The notes beneath the pieces were generated by a model that was given only the letters and a program-made list of their open reading frames with translations, was not told where the DNA came from and ran no database searches. Below are positions 55,897 to 64,000 of a stretch of 64,000 nucleotides of DNA, piece by piece (positions within the stretch are counted from its first letter, which is position 1; each line of letters starts with the position of its first letter). A program made the translations under genes and the position numbers. This stretch comes from Streptomyces tsukubensis (lineage in GTDB: Bacteria; Actinomycetota; Actinomycetes; Streptomycetales; Streptomycetaceae): NCBI RefSeq assembly GCF_003932715.1, contig NZ_CP020700.1, forward strand, positions 1,944,501-2,008,500, in the 5' to 3' direction.

Positions 55897-56772
55897 GTGT
55901 TCACCATCGGGGACTTCGCCCGCCACGGCCGGGTGTCCGCCCGGATGCTCCGGCACTACGACGCGATCGGGCTGCTCCGCCCCGAGCACACCGATCCGCG
56001 TACGGGCTACCGCCACTACGCGGCCGCGCAGCTCGCGGTCCTCAACCGGATCGTCGCCCTGAAGGACCTCGGTTTCACCCTGGAGCAGGTGCGGCGGTTC
56101 CTGGACGACCGGGTGGGTACGGAGGAGCTGCGGGGGATGCTGCTGCTGCGCCGGGCCGAGCTGGAGGCGGCGGTGGCGGAGGCCGCCGGGCGGCTCGGCG
56201 GGGTCGAGGCCCGGCTGCGGTCCATCGAGAACGAGGGCCGGATGCCGGCCGACGACGTCGTCCTCAAGTCCGTCCCTGCGGTCCGGGTCGCCGAGCTGTC
56301 GGCCGTCGCGCGGAGCTACGGCCCCGAGGACATCGGCCCTGTCATCGGTCCGCTGTACGAGGAGCTGTTCCGGCGGCTCGCGGCGGCGGGCGTCTCCCCG
56401 GCGGGTCCGGGGATCGCGTACTACGAGAACAGCGCGAACACCGCGAACACCGCGAGCGCCACGAACGCCACGAACGCCGAGGGCTACGGGGAGGGCGCGG
56501 AGGGCGCGGTCGTGGTGCATGCGGCGGTCACGCTGTCCGCGGGGGACCGGCCGGGCCCGGATGTGCCGGTGGTGGTGCTCCCGGCGCTGGAGCGGGCGGC
56601 GACGATCGTGCACCGCGGGTCGATGGACGCGGTCGTTCCGACGGCGCAGACGCTCGCCCGCTGGGTCGACGCGCACGGCCACCGCTCGGCCGGATTCGCG
56701 CGGGAGGTGACCCTGGAGTGCCCGCCCGACCGGGAGAAGTGGGTCACCGAACTCCAGGAGCCCCTGCTCTGA
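55897..56772 (+). CDS. MerR-family regulator with GyrI-like effector domain
   Basis: A 291-residue regulator: MerR winged helix (FTIGDFARHGRVSARMLRHYDAIGLL), a dimerisation helix, and a C-terminal GyrI-like ligand domain (about 125-290), the BltR/BmrR layout for drug-sensing. A run of Asn/Ala/Thr codons (residues about 180-200) is a 9-base tandem expansion inside the effector domain. GTG 55897 has GAGGAG 7 bases upstream. No adjacent transporter is evident, so the target gene is not clear. Confidence 0.9.
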   Translation: MFTIGDFARHGRVSARMLRHYDAIGLLRPEHTDPRTGYRHYAAAQLAVLNRIVALKDLGFTLEQVRRFLDDRVGTEELRGMLLLRRAELEAAVAEAAGRLGGVEARLRSIENEGRMPADDVVLKSVPAVRVAELSAVARSYGPEDIGPVIGPLYEELFRRLAAAGVSPAGPGIAYYENSANTANTASATNATNAEGYGEGAEGAVVVHAAVTLSAGDRPGPDVPVVVLPALERAATIVHRGSMDAVVPTAQTLARWVDAHGHRSAGFAREVTLECPPDREKWVTELQEPLL

Positions 56773-56817
56773 CACCGTCCCGGGCGGCGGTCGCGGTGCT
56801 GCGGGCATGATGGGGGG

Positions 56818-57948
56818 ATGCGCGCTGCCCGGCTGATCAGAATGGTGCTGCTGCTCCAGTCGAGGCCCTCGATGACGGGGGCGGAGCTGGCCCGGGAGCT
56901 GGAGGTCTCCGAGCGCACCGTCAGCCGGGACGCGCTCGCCCTCTCCGAGGCGGGCGTGCCGGTCTACGCGGACCGCGGCCGGATCGGCGGCTACCGGCTC
57001 GTCGGCGGCTACCGGACCCGGCTCACCGGTCTGGGCCGCAGCGAGGCGGAGGCACTGTTCCTGTCCGGGCTGCCGGGCGCCCTGCGCGATATGGGCCTGG
57101 AGGACGCGGCATCGGCGGCCCGGCTGAAGGTCACCGCCGCCCTGCTGCCCTCCCTGAGCGACGCCCCGCACACCGCGGCGCAGCGTTTCCATCTGGACGC
57201 GCCGGGCTGGTACTCCGAGCCGGAGACCCCGCCGCTGCTGGCCGAGCTGGCGGACGCGGTGTGGCGGGACCGGCGGGTGACGGTGGCGTACGCGAACCGG
57301 CACGGGGAGCGGGTCGAGCGGGTGCTGGAGCCGCACGGTCTGGTGCTGAAGGCGGGTGTCTGGTACCTCTGCGCGCGGGTGGCCGGGGGCGGGGAGGACG
57401 CGTCCTCCCGTACCGACTCCGCCCCTTCCGCGTCCTCCGCGCCCTTCCGTGTCTACCGCATCGACCGATTCTCCGCGGTCGGCCCCACCGCCCCCGAGTC
57501 CGTTCCAGGGGCCTCCCCGGAGGCCTTCGGCTCCGACGGGGACGGCGGCGTCTTCGACCGCGACCCGGATTTCGACCTCCCGGCGTTCTGGGAAGAGCGG
57601 GCGGCCCAGTTCGCCCGCTCCATCCTCCGTTCCGAAGTGGTGCTCCGGCTGACGGAGGAGGGCGCGCGGCGACTGCCGTACGTGACGGACCGGGCCGCCG
57701 CCCGGGAGGCGCTGGCCGCCGTGGTACCGGACGGCGAGGGGCGGGTGACGGTCACCCTCCCCGTCGAGTCCACCGAGGTGGCGTACGTCCAGCTGCTCTC
57801 CCTGGGCCCGGACGCGGAGGTGCTGGGCCCGCCCGGGCTGCGGACGCTCTTCGCCGGGGCGGCGGCGCGGATGGCGGAGCAGTACGGTGCGCGGCTCAGC
57901 GGTAGCCGGCCGGATCGGGCTTCTCCCCCGCCTGCTCCGCCAGGATGA
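56818..57948 (+). CDS. WYL-domain transcriptional regulator
   Basis: A 376-residue regulator: an N-terminal HTH_11 (LLLQSRPSMTGAELARELEVSERTVSRDALALSEAGVP, read in parts) and a WYL domain (near 140-320) with WYLCARV. WYL proteins sense nucleic acids or small ligands in several systems. A Ser/Ala-rich and acidic insert of about 60 residues interrupts the WYL domain. ATG 56818 follows a run of Gs that serves as ribosome site. The last 53 bases overlap the convergent SDR gene, so the two mRNAs are complementary at their ends. Confidence 0.9.
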   Translation: MRAARLIRMVLLLQSRPSMTGAELARELEVSERTVSRDALALSEAGVPVYADRGRIGGYRLVGGYRTRLTGLGRSEAEALFLSGLPGALRDMGLEDAASAARLKVTAALLPSLSDAPHTAAQRFHLDAPGWYSEPETPPLLAELADAVWRDRRVTVAYANRHGERVERVLEPHGLVLKAGVWYLCARVAGGGEDASSRTDSAPSASSAPFRVYRIDRFSAVGPTAPESVPGASPEAFGSDGDGGVFDRDPDFDLPAFWEERAAQFARSILRSEVVLRLTEEGARRLPYVTDRAAAREALAAVVPDGEGRVTVTLPVESTEVAYVQLLSLGPDAEVLGPPGLRTLFAGAAARMAEQYGARLSGSRPDRASPPPAPPG

Positions 57949-58828
57949 AGCCCCAGACGTCGGGGCGGCTTCCGTCGGTGTCGGTGATGCCGTACTCCCT
58001 CGCGAGTTCTCCGCTGTCGAGGGACTGCCCGTTGAACCGGGCCCGGTCCGGGTCCGCGGCGAGGGCGGCGACCCCGCGGGCGAGATAGGCGGGCGATTCG
58101 GAGAGCGCCCAGTGTTCGGGAAGGGTCCCGATGCCGTCGCGCCAGGTCTCCTCGGTCAGCCCGAAGTGGTCGAGCATCTCCTCGGAGCGCAGGAAGCCCG
58201 GGGTGACGGCGGTCGCGGAGGCACCGGCGTGCTTCAGCTCCTCGCCCAGGAGGAACGCCATCCGGATGGGTCCGTTCTTCGCCAGGTCGTAGTAGAAGTT
58301 CTCGCGGTATCCCCGGTTGGTGCGGGCGGTGCCGTCGGTGACCTCGACGACCAGCCCGCCGGGCCGCCGGACCAGCAGCGGCAGGGCGATGCTGCTGGTG
58401 ATGATGTGGGTACGGACCCCCAGGTCGATCATCCGCAGCCCGCGCTCCAGGTCGACGTCCCACATGCGGGTGTCGAAGTCGAGCAGCGGATTGCCGCCCC
58501 AGACGTCGTTGACGAGGACGTCGAGGCGTCCGTGGTCCCGGTCGATCCGGTCGACCAGCCGCCGCACCTGCTCGGCGTCGAGATGGTCGGTGGGTACGGC
58601 GATGCCCTCGCCGCCCGCCGCGGTGACCAGCTCCGCGGTCTGTTCGATGGTCTCGCCCGGGCGGCCCAGTTCGCTGACCCGGTCGCGGATGGTGCGCCCG
58701 GTGGCGTAGACGGTCGCGCCGGCCGCGCCCAGGGCCACGGCGAGGGCGCGCCCGGCCCCCCGGGTGGCGCCCGCGACCAGGGCGATCCGTCCGGCGAGTG
58801 GCTGCTGCTTCGGTGTGCTCGCTGTCAT
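57896..58828 (-). CDS. SDR-family oxidoreductase
   Basis: A 310-residue short-chain dehydrogenase/reductase. The NAD(P) motif reads AGATRGAGRALA, NDVWGG replaces the usual NNAG, and the catalytic pair is Tyr and Lys in FYYDLAK. The cofactor preference and substrate are not determinable. ATG 58828 starts a few residues before the first strand; an alternative at 58858 adds 10 residues. Convergent with the WYL regulator and probably unrelated to it, though a WYL/SDR pair could be linked. Confidence 0.88.
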   Translation of the reverse strand: MTASTPKQQPLAGRIALVAGATRGAGRALAVALGAAGATVYATGRTIRDRVSELGRPGETIEQTAELVTAAGGEGIAVPTDHLDAEQVRRLVDRIDRDHGRLDVLVNDVWGGNPLLDFDTRMWDVDLERGLRMIDLGVRTHIITSSIALPLLVRRPGGLVVEVTDGTARTNRGYRENFYYDLAKNGPIRMAFLLGEELKHAGASATAVTPGFLRSEEMLDHFGLTEETWRDGIGTLPEHWALSESPAYLARGVAALAADPDRARFNGQSLDSGELAREYGITDTDGSRPDVWGFILAEQAGEKPDPAGYR

Positions 58829-59003
58829 GGCAACGACCGTGTCAGGGAATCCCGACATCTGCTGTCCGGGTTCGACGCGCGGTTTCCGCGCCGGGCCGTC
58901 CGGCCCGGCGGCCCCGCGGGCGGCCCGTCCGGGTATCCCGCCGCCGGCGGATTACCGCGCTCCGCGTGCGCGTCCCGCCGTAACGCACGATGCTGGACGC
59001 GTG

Positions 59004-59525
59004 ATGGACGAGACGGAGTTCTGGGAGATCGTCGACGGCACCCGCGATGCCGCCGAGGGCGATCCCGAGGACCATGCGGATCTTCTGGTCGAGCGGCTGC
59101 TCCGGCTCGACCCCGACTCCGTGCTCGACTTCGCCCGCCATTTCGAGGCCCGCTACAACCGTGCGTACACCTGGGATCTGTGGGGTGCGGCGGCCGTGCT
59201 GCTGCGCGGTGCGAGCGACGACGCCTTCGACTACTTCCGCTGCTGGCTGATCGGCCAGGGCCGGGAGGTCTTCGAGGGTGCGGTGCACGATCCGGACTCC
59301 CTCGCCGAGCTGCTCGACGACTTCGACGAGGACATCGACGGCGACGGCGAGGAGCTGGGCTACGCCGCCGACGAGGCGTACGAGCAGCTCACCGGGGCGA
59401 TCGCACCCGATCTGGGGCTGCCGCCGCAGCCGGCGGAACCGCTGGGCACCCCGTTCGCCTTCGACGACGACGCGGATCTGGCGCGCCGCTTCCCCCGGCT
59501 CTGGGAGCGCTTCGGGCCGGAGTGA
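59004..59525 (+). CDS. DUF4240 protein
   Basis: A 173-residue acidic soluble protein with the DUF4240 signature (MDETEFWEIVDGTR, then a long helix around FARHFEARYNRAYTWDLWGAA, quoted in parts). The function of the family is unknown. Asp/Glu are abundant in the last 60 residues. ATG 59004 or GTG 59001 could start it. Stands alone between the SDR gene (divergent) and the acetyltransferase (convergent). Confidence 0.9.
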   Translation: MDETEFWEIVDGTRDAAEGDPEDHADLLVERLLRLDPDSVLDFARHFEARYNRAYTWDLWGAAAVLLRGASDDAFDYFRCWLIGQGREVFEGAVHDPDSLAELLDDFDEDIDGDGEELGYAADEAYEQLTGAIAPDLGLPPQPAEPLGTPFAFDDDADLARRFPRLWERFGPE

Positions 59526-59552
59526 CCGGGGCGGGCGGTTCGGCCCGGGGGC

Positions 59553-60110
59553 TCAGTCCAGGCGGCGGCCCATGAGGACGTCGTCCACGTACTCCCCGCC
59601 GAGGTGGAACTCGCCCGGCAGTACGCCCTCGACGGTGAACCCCTCGCTCTCGTACAGGGCGCGGGCGGGGGCGTTGTGTCCGAGGACCCGCAGGGTCATC
59701 CGGACGGCGCCCTGCCGCCGCGCTTCGTCATACGCGGCACGGAGCAACGCCCGGGCCACCCCGCGCCCACGGGCGGCCTCCGCCACGGCCAGTCCCTGTA
59801 TCTGGCGGACGTGCCGGTTGCAGAGCAGCGGGGTCGGCGGCACCAGCCGGATGTATCCGAGCAGCCCGCCGGGCCCACGAGCCCCTTCGGCCCCTTCAGC
59901 CTCCTCTGCGACGAGGTAGTGCTCGGGCCGGTGGCTGGAGTCGAAGAAGGGGTCGTACGGAGGGACCGGCTCGGGCGCCACGGCGTGCAGCGTCGACCAG
60001 GTGTCCCGGTCGAGCGCGCCGAGCGCCGCCCCGTCCTCGGCCCGCGCGGACCGGACCCGGAAGGAACCGGGGTGAGCAGAGTGCATGGTTGATGCAGGGA
60101 ACTCGGACAT
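59553..60110 (-). CDS. GNAT-family N-acetyltransferase
   Basis: A 185-residue acetyltransferase with the acetyl-CoA motif ARGRGVARALL. A Glu/Gly-rich stretch near residues 75-85 (EEAEGAEGARGPGG) sits between strands 2 and 3 as an expanded loop. Acceptor unknown. ATG 60110 or a GTG a few codons upstream. Divergent from the TIGR01777 gene; their starts are only 45 bases apart. Confidence 0.9.
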   Translation of the reverse strand: MSEFPASTMHSAHPGSFRVRSARAEDGAALGALDRDTWSTLHAVAPEPVPPYDPFFDSSHRPEHYLVAEEAEGAEGARGPGGLLGYIRLVPPTPLLCNRHVRQIQGLAVAEAARGRGVARALLRAAYDEARRQGAVRMTLRVLGHNAPARALYESEGFTVEGVLPGEFHLGGEYVDDVLMGRRLD

Positions 60111-60154
60111 GCGGGTCACTGTTTCACACCCCCTCACAGGGCAGGATGGCCTTT

Positions 60155-61072
60155 ATGAGGATCGCGGTCTCCGGCTCCACCGGACTCATCGGCAGGGCAC
60201 TCGTCCACTCCCTGCGCTCCGACGGCCACGAGGTGGTCACCCTGGTGCGCAGACCGGCGCGGACCGGGGACGAGGTGCGCTGGGATCCGCACCGGGGACA
60301 GGTCGACACGGCGGGTCTGGTCGGCTGCGATGCCGTGGTCAACCTCGCGGGTGCGGGGGTGGGCGACCACCGCTGGACGGCCGCGTACCGCAAGGAAATC
60401 CGCGACAGCCGGGTCCTGGGCAATGCGGCGCTCGCCGATGCCGTCACCTCTCTGGACACCCCGCCGCGGGTGCTGCTCTGCGGCAGCGCCGTGGGCTACT
60501 ACGGGGACACCGGCGGCCGTGCGGTCGACGAGAGCGCCCCCGCGGGGTCGGGCTTCCTGCCGGAGGTCTGCGTGGAGTGGGAGGCGGCGGCGGACCCGGC
60601 GCGGAAGGCGGGCATCCGTACCGTCTTCGCCCGCACCGGGCTGGTGGTGGCGCGCAGCGGCGGCGCCTGGGGCCGGATGTTCCCGCTGTTCAAGGCCGGT
60701 CTCGGCGGACGGCTGGGCGACGGCCGGCAGTACTGGAGCTTTATCTCGCTGCACGACGAGGTGGCGGCGCTGCGGCACCTCCTCGATACGGCTTCCCTGT
60801 CCGGTCCGGTGAACTGCACGGCGCCCGAACCGCTGACCAACCGTGAGATCACGGCGGCGATGTCCCGCGCGGTGCACCGCCCGGCCCTGTTCACGGTCCC
60901 CCGGTTCGCGCTGCGCGCCGCGCTGGGCGGGATGGCGTCCGACGTCCTGGCCAGCACCCGTGCGGTCCCCCGCAAACTGCTGGACTCGGGCTTCACGTTC
61001 GCCTTCCCCGGTATCGACGCGGCGATCACGGCGGCCCTCAGCGGCCCGGACCCGACGACGCCGGACCGCTAG
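60155..61072 (+). CDS. TIGR01777 NAD-dependent epimerase-like protein
   Basis: A 305-residue extended SDR of the TIGR01777/YfcH group, with the NAD(P) motif SGSTGLIGRAL, the LCGSAVGYYGD segment and the C-terminal DUF1731 tail (FALRAALGGMAS). The family has no firmly known function; some members affect cell division or sugar metabolism. ATG 60155 lies 8 bases after AGGATGG. Confidence 0.92.
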   Translation: MRIAVSGSTGLIGRALVHSLRSDGHEVVTLVRRPARTGDEVRWDPHRGQVDTAGLVGCDAVVNLAGAGVGDHRWTAAYRKEIRDSRVLGNAALADAVTSLDTPPRVLLCGSAVGYYGDTGGRAVDESAPAGSGFLPEVCVEWEAAADPARKAGIRTVFARTGLVVARSGGAWGRMFPLFKAGLGGRLGDGRQYWSFISLHDEVAALRHLLDTASLSGPVNCTAPEPLTNREITAAMSRAVHRPALFTVPRFALRAALGGMASDVLASTRAVPRKLLDSGFTFAFPGIDAAITAALSGPDPTTPDR

Positions 61073-61856
61073 GTCGTCTCTTTCGCATTCCTGCCGGGTT
61101 CGCGTGCCTCCCCCGGCTACCGCTGGGGGATGCGGATGGGGGCCTCCCCGGGCGGTAGCCCCGGGAGCGTACCCCCGCCGCGTGGGCTCCCTCCCCCGCG
61201 GAAGCAGCCGTACCCCCGCACCATCCACCCGAACACCGGCCCCGGGCGGCCGCTCCCGGGCCCCGCCGTACGATCTCCGCGTCCGGGCCCCGGCCCCGCA
61301 TACGGCCCGGTACCCGCCCGCCCGGCGGCCCGGCGCTCCGGCGGGCTTCGGGGCGTTCCGGCCAACCACCCGGGTCCGGTGGCCGACCGTGGCCCGGCCC
61401 GGCGGCCCGCCCGGTCCGCTGCGCGCCGGTGCGGATCCTTCCGGCAGCGGCCCGGCCCGGCACCGTACCCCCGTGGCAGCAGGCCCCGGCCCGGCACCGG
61501 CACACCCGCCCCCTGGGCACCTCCCGGCACCGCCGCCGCAGGAGGCACGCCCCCGATCCGTGCCCCGGCCCGGAAGGCCGCTTGCGGCACATGCCGTCGG
61601 CACCCCGCCGCGGCATGCCCCCGGGCGCCGGGGCCCACCGGCCCCTCCCCCGCCCCGAGCTGGGCGGACACCGCCGGGGCCATGGGCCGCGGTCATGCGC
61701 CCCGCACGCCCCCGTGCCCCGTCGCACGCGCGCGGCGAGGATCGGCCACCGCTCCTAACCTCGTGCCGAACTCCGGTATTCGTCGGGCCCGTCGAGGGCA
61801 TCACCCTGGGGGAGCCCGACCTCCCGCCAGCCGTTGCCGACCTCGGGGAGGGGCAC
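61073..61856. other. 784-base intergenic region
   Basis: No credible gene on either strand, despite long open frames caused by extreme GC content. Just past the preceding stop an imperfect inverted repeat (61115-61130 with 61145-61160) is a probable terminator. The rest is C-rich DNA of unusually simple composition. The FAD oxidoreductase promoter should lie near 61750-61850. Confidence 0.55.
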
Positions 61857-63242
61857 GTGCTCAGCAGCACCTCACACCATGCGGACCATGCGGACGTCAT
61901 TGTCGTGGGAGCCGGCGCCGCCGGGCTCTCCGCAGCCCTCGCACTCACCGCCGCAGGCATCGGCGTCTCCGTCCTGGAGGCCTCGGACCGGCCCGGCGGC
62001 CGGATGACCACCGAGGAGACCGACGGGTTCCGTCTCGACCGCGTCGGCCGGTTCCTCAGCACCTCCCACCGGGAGCTGCACCGCCTGCCCGACCTGTCGG
62101 CCCTGACCCTGCGTCCGTTCGCGCCGGGAGTGCTGGTCCACGGCGACGGCAGACTGCACCGTACGGGCGAGGTGGTACGCCGCCGGAGCCCGGCGCCCGT
62201 GCCGTACCCCCGGGCACACCCCGACGGAGCCGACCCCTCCGGCGCGTACGGCGCCTGGGCGGCCCGGAGGGGCGTGGGGGGAGCACTGACCATGGCGCGC
62301 GCCCTCGCGAGCGCCCCCAGACCGCTGGACGAGGCCCGGCTCGGCGCCTCCCTGGCCAGGCTCGCGGGAATGTCGGCGGCACGGCTCGCGGCCCGCCCCG
62401 AGCGGTCGGCGGCCGAGGCGATAGCCGCCCGCGGGCTCCCCGCCCGTACCGTCGGCGGCTTTCTGCACCCGCTGCTGTCGGCGCTGCTGTGCGATCCGGA
62501 GCTGACGACGTCGAGCCGGTGCGCCGATCTCGTACTGCGCAGCTTCGCCCGGGGCCGTCTCTGCGTGCCCGAAGGCGGTTCGGGGGCGGTGCCCGATCTG
62601 CTGGCCGCGGCCCTGCCGCCGGGCACGGTCCTGACCGGCGTCCGGGTCAAGGAGGCGTCGATCAACCGGGTCAGCACGGAGGAGTACGGCGAACTGACCT
62701 GCCGGGCCCTGGTCCTCGCCACGGGTGCCCGGGAGGCGGCCGAACTCCTGCCGGGCCTGCGGGTGCCGGACTTCCATCCGGTGACCCTGCTGCACCACAG
62801 CGCGCCCGAGGCGCCGCCGACGGGTGCGGCGCTGGTGCTGGACGCGGACCGGACTGGCCCGGTGGCGCACACCGCGGTGATGAGCGCGGTCGACCCGACG
62901 CGTGCGCCGGAGGGCCGCGCGCTGATCACCTCGGCGGTGCTGGGCACTCCCCCGGCCGGTCCGGACGCCGTGGTCCGCGCTCAGCTGGCGAGGATGTACG
63001 GGGTGCCGACGGGCGACTGGGAGCTGCTCGCGGTCCACCGGACGCCCGACGCGGTCCCCGCGATGCCCGCCCCGCACGATCCGCGCCGCCGGGTCCGGGT
63101 GCTGTCCGGCCTGTACGTCTGCGGCGACCACCGCGATACGAGTACGGTCCAGGGCGCCCTCCGCTCGGGCCGCCGCGCCGCCCAGGCGGTGCTGCGCGAC
63201 TTCGGCGTCCCCGGCGTCCCGGAGCTGCCGCTGGCGGCGTGA
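61857..63242 (+). CDS. FAD-dependent oxidoreductase (amine oxidase-like)
   Basis: A 461-residue flavoprotein with an N-terminal dinucleotide fold VVGAGAAGLSAALAL, EASDRPGGRM, and a C-terminal FAD contact around YVCGDHRDTSTVQGA. The layout matches the flavin amine oxidase or phytoene-desaturase-like superfamily. Substrate unknown. GTG 61857 has a strong GGGGAGGGG site and begins just before the Rossmann fold, whereas the open frame upstream is non-coding. It stands alone. Confidence 0.9.
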   Translation: MLSSTSHHADHADVIVVGAGAAGLSAALALTAAGIGVSVLEASDRPGGRMTTEETDGFRLDRVGRFLSTSHRELHRLPDLSALTLRPFAPGVLVHGDGRLHRTGEVVRRRSPAPVPYPRAHPDGADPSGAYGAWAARRGVGGALTMARALASAPRPLDEARLGASLARLAGMSAARLAARPERSAAEAIAARGLPARTVGGFLHPLLSALLCDPELTTSSRCADLVLRSFARGRLCVPEGGSGAVPDLLAAALPPGTVLTGVRVKEASINRVSTEEYGELTCRALVLATGAREAAELLPGLRVPDFHPVTLLHHSAPEAPPTGAALVLDADRTGPVAHTAVMSAVDPTRAPEGRALITSAVLGTPPAGPDAVVRAQLARMYGVPTGDWELLAVHRTPDAVPAMPAPHDPRRRVRVLSGLYVCGDHRDTSTVQGALRSGRRAAQAVLRDFGVPGVPELPLAA

Positions 63243-63339
63243 GCCCTCGCTGCGGCCGTGCCCCGGGGCCCGGGGCACGGCCGGGTGATGGCGACCACGG
63301 CCCGCCCACCGGGCCCGTGGCCTCCCGCACCGGCGGCGG

Positions 63340-64000
63340 CTAGCCGAGGGCCGCGACCCGCTCCCGGTAGGTGCGTACCGCCGCCGCCTCGCGGTACGGC
63401 TCCAGTCGGCGTTCGAAGTCGCGGACGTACTCCAGCGCCCGGACCGAGCGCATCTCGGAGGCCTGGAGCGCGGCCTCCGCGCCCAGGGCGCACGCCTGGT
63501 CGAGTTCACCGAGGCCGAGGCGGGCGGTGGCGAGGACGACACGGCAGAAGAGCCGGCTGCGGGCCGGTCCGTGCGGGCGGAGCTGGAGGGAGCGCTCCGC
63601 GTGCTGGACGGCGGGGCGGTACTGCTGGAGATCCCGGTAGCAGTGCCCGAACTCGTCCGCGAGCTGTGCCTCGTCGAAGAAGCGCGCCCAGTGCGGCACC
63701 TCGTCGCCCGAGCGGGCCGACTCCAGCGCCCGTTCGGCCCGGACCAGGGACGCGGTGCAGGCGCGGGCCTCCCCGAGGACGCCGTGGCCCCGGGCCTCCA
63801 CCGCGTGCAGCAGCGACTGCACCACGGGCGGGGCGGACGGGCCGAGCCCCTGCTGGGCGACCCGGGTGAGCTGGACGGCCTCGCGCCCGTGGCCCAGATA
63901 GACGGCCTGACGGCTCATGGTGACCAGGACGTACGAGCCGTAGGCCCGATCCCCGGCGGCCTGCGCCAGCCGCAGCGCCTGGACGAAGTAGCGCTGGGCC
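63340..64000 (-). CDS. TPR-type regulatory protein, 3' part (cut by window edge)
   Basis: Minus-strand gene whose 5' end lies beyond position 64000; the frame is open through the edge (AQRYFVQALRLAQAAGDRAYG, read as a continuation of the visible part). The visible 220 residues consist of helical repeats with Ala/Leu/Arg periodicity typical of TPR regions in Streptomyces regulatory proteins such as the NsdA group, which affect sporulation and antibiotic production. Its N-terminal domain, likely an HTH, is off the window. The internal ATG at 63918 is not the start. Confidence 0.8.
   Translation of the reverse strand, partial: AQRYFVQALRLAQAAGDRAYGSYVLVTMSRQAVYLGHGREAVQLTRVAQQGLGPSAPPVVQSLLHAVEARGHGVLGEARACTASLVRAERALESARSGDEVPHWARFFDEAQLADEFGHCYRDLQQYRPAVQHAERSLQLRPHGPARSRLFCRVVLATARLGLGELDQACALGAEAALQASEMRSVRALEYVRDFERRLEPYREAAAVRTYRERVAALG

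Noticed and set aside
61117-61683. Possible minus-strand gene in the 61 kb gap
   Set aside because: The translation is Gly/Ala/Pro/Arg simple sequence without a ribosome site or hydrophobic core; it looks like an open frame from base composition.
1-64000. Mobile element, phage, CRISPR or biosynthetic cluster
   Set aside because: No transposase, integrase, att-like repeat pair, regular spacer array or polyketide/peptide synthetase gene is present. Codon use is uniform across the window.
1-64000. tRNA or rRNA genes
   Set aside because: I found no T-loop GTTCGA context with matching acceptor and anticodon arms, and no rRNA sequence.

Overview
The window is a gene-dense, very GC-rich segment whose codons nearly all end in G or C, with frequent GTG starts, GGAGG-type ribosome binding sites and 4-base stop/start overlaps. 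Gene content and order (a trpD-qcrBAC-ctaE-ctaFDC cluster, pspA with its partner, an lpd-sucB-aceE block, scattered cobalamin genes) point to the conserved core chromosome of a Streptomyces or close relative. I see no tRNA or rRNA gene, no CRISPR array, no transposase or phage gene, and no secondary-metabolite cluster.

Layout. 0-6 kb: a stand-alone Lrp/AsnC effector domain, then an operon of a small acidic exported protein, a sensor kinase and an OmpR-type regulator, an SLC13-type permease and glycerate kinase. 5.9-9.2 kb: a SufS-like PLP enzyme transcribed leftwards behind a SAM-IV riboswitch, then trpD. 9.3-19 kb: the aerobic respiratory chain on the minus strand (qcrC-qcrA-qcrB, ctaE, ctaC-ctaD-ctaF), interrupted by a receiver-like protein and an L,D-transpeptidase. 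19-26.7 kb: a cysteine desulfurase fused to a TusA domain, an adenosine-kinase-like PfkB enzyme, an exported hypothetical protein, the iron-sulfur carrier erpA, nadA and an alpha/beta hydrolase. 26.9-34.6 kb: an RND pump, a NarL-type two-component pair, pspAA-pspA and a DUF3043 membrane protein. 34.7-38.9 kb: a methyltransferase, an ABC exporter, an HtrA-like lipoprotein protease and a small protein. 39-46 kb: cobalamin lower-ligand and nucleotide-loop genes (an MBL-CobU fusion, cobT, cobS), with an MprF-like aminoacyltransferase and membrane proteins between them. 46-56 kb: leucyl aminopeptidase, E3 (lpd), E2 (sucB), a GntR regulator and pyruvate dehydrogenase E1 (aceE). 56-64 kb: MerR and WYL regulators, an SDR enzyme, a DUF4240 protein, a GNAT acetyltransferase, a TIGR01777 epimerase-like protein, a FAD oxidoreductase and the 3' part of a TPR-type regulatory protein cut by the window edge.

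How the parts fit together. The 2-oxoacid dehydrogenase genes feed reducing equivalents to the bc1-aa3 chain encoded 35 kb away. Three genes concern sulfur or Fe-S chemistry (the SAM-riboswitch PLP enzyme, the desulfurase-TusA fusion and erpA), and nadA encodes a Fe-S enzyme next to erpA. The most informative non-coding signals are the SAM-IV riboswitch with a 6-codon open frame behind it, shared 11-base-spaced repeats upstream of the first two-component operon and its neighbouring permease, palindromes upstream of nadA, aceE and pepA and across the ctaE start codon, many strong hairpin terminators, and a family of paired inverted repeats in the long intergenic regions. Nothing here is clearly a wholly new system; the best leads are regulatory.
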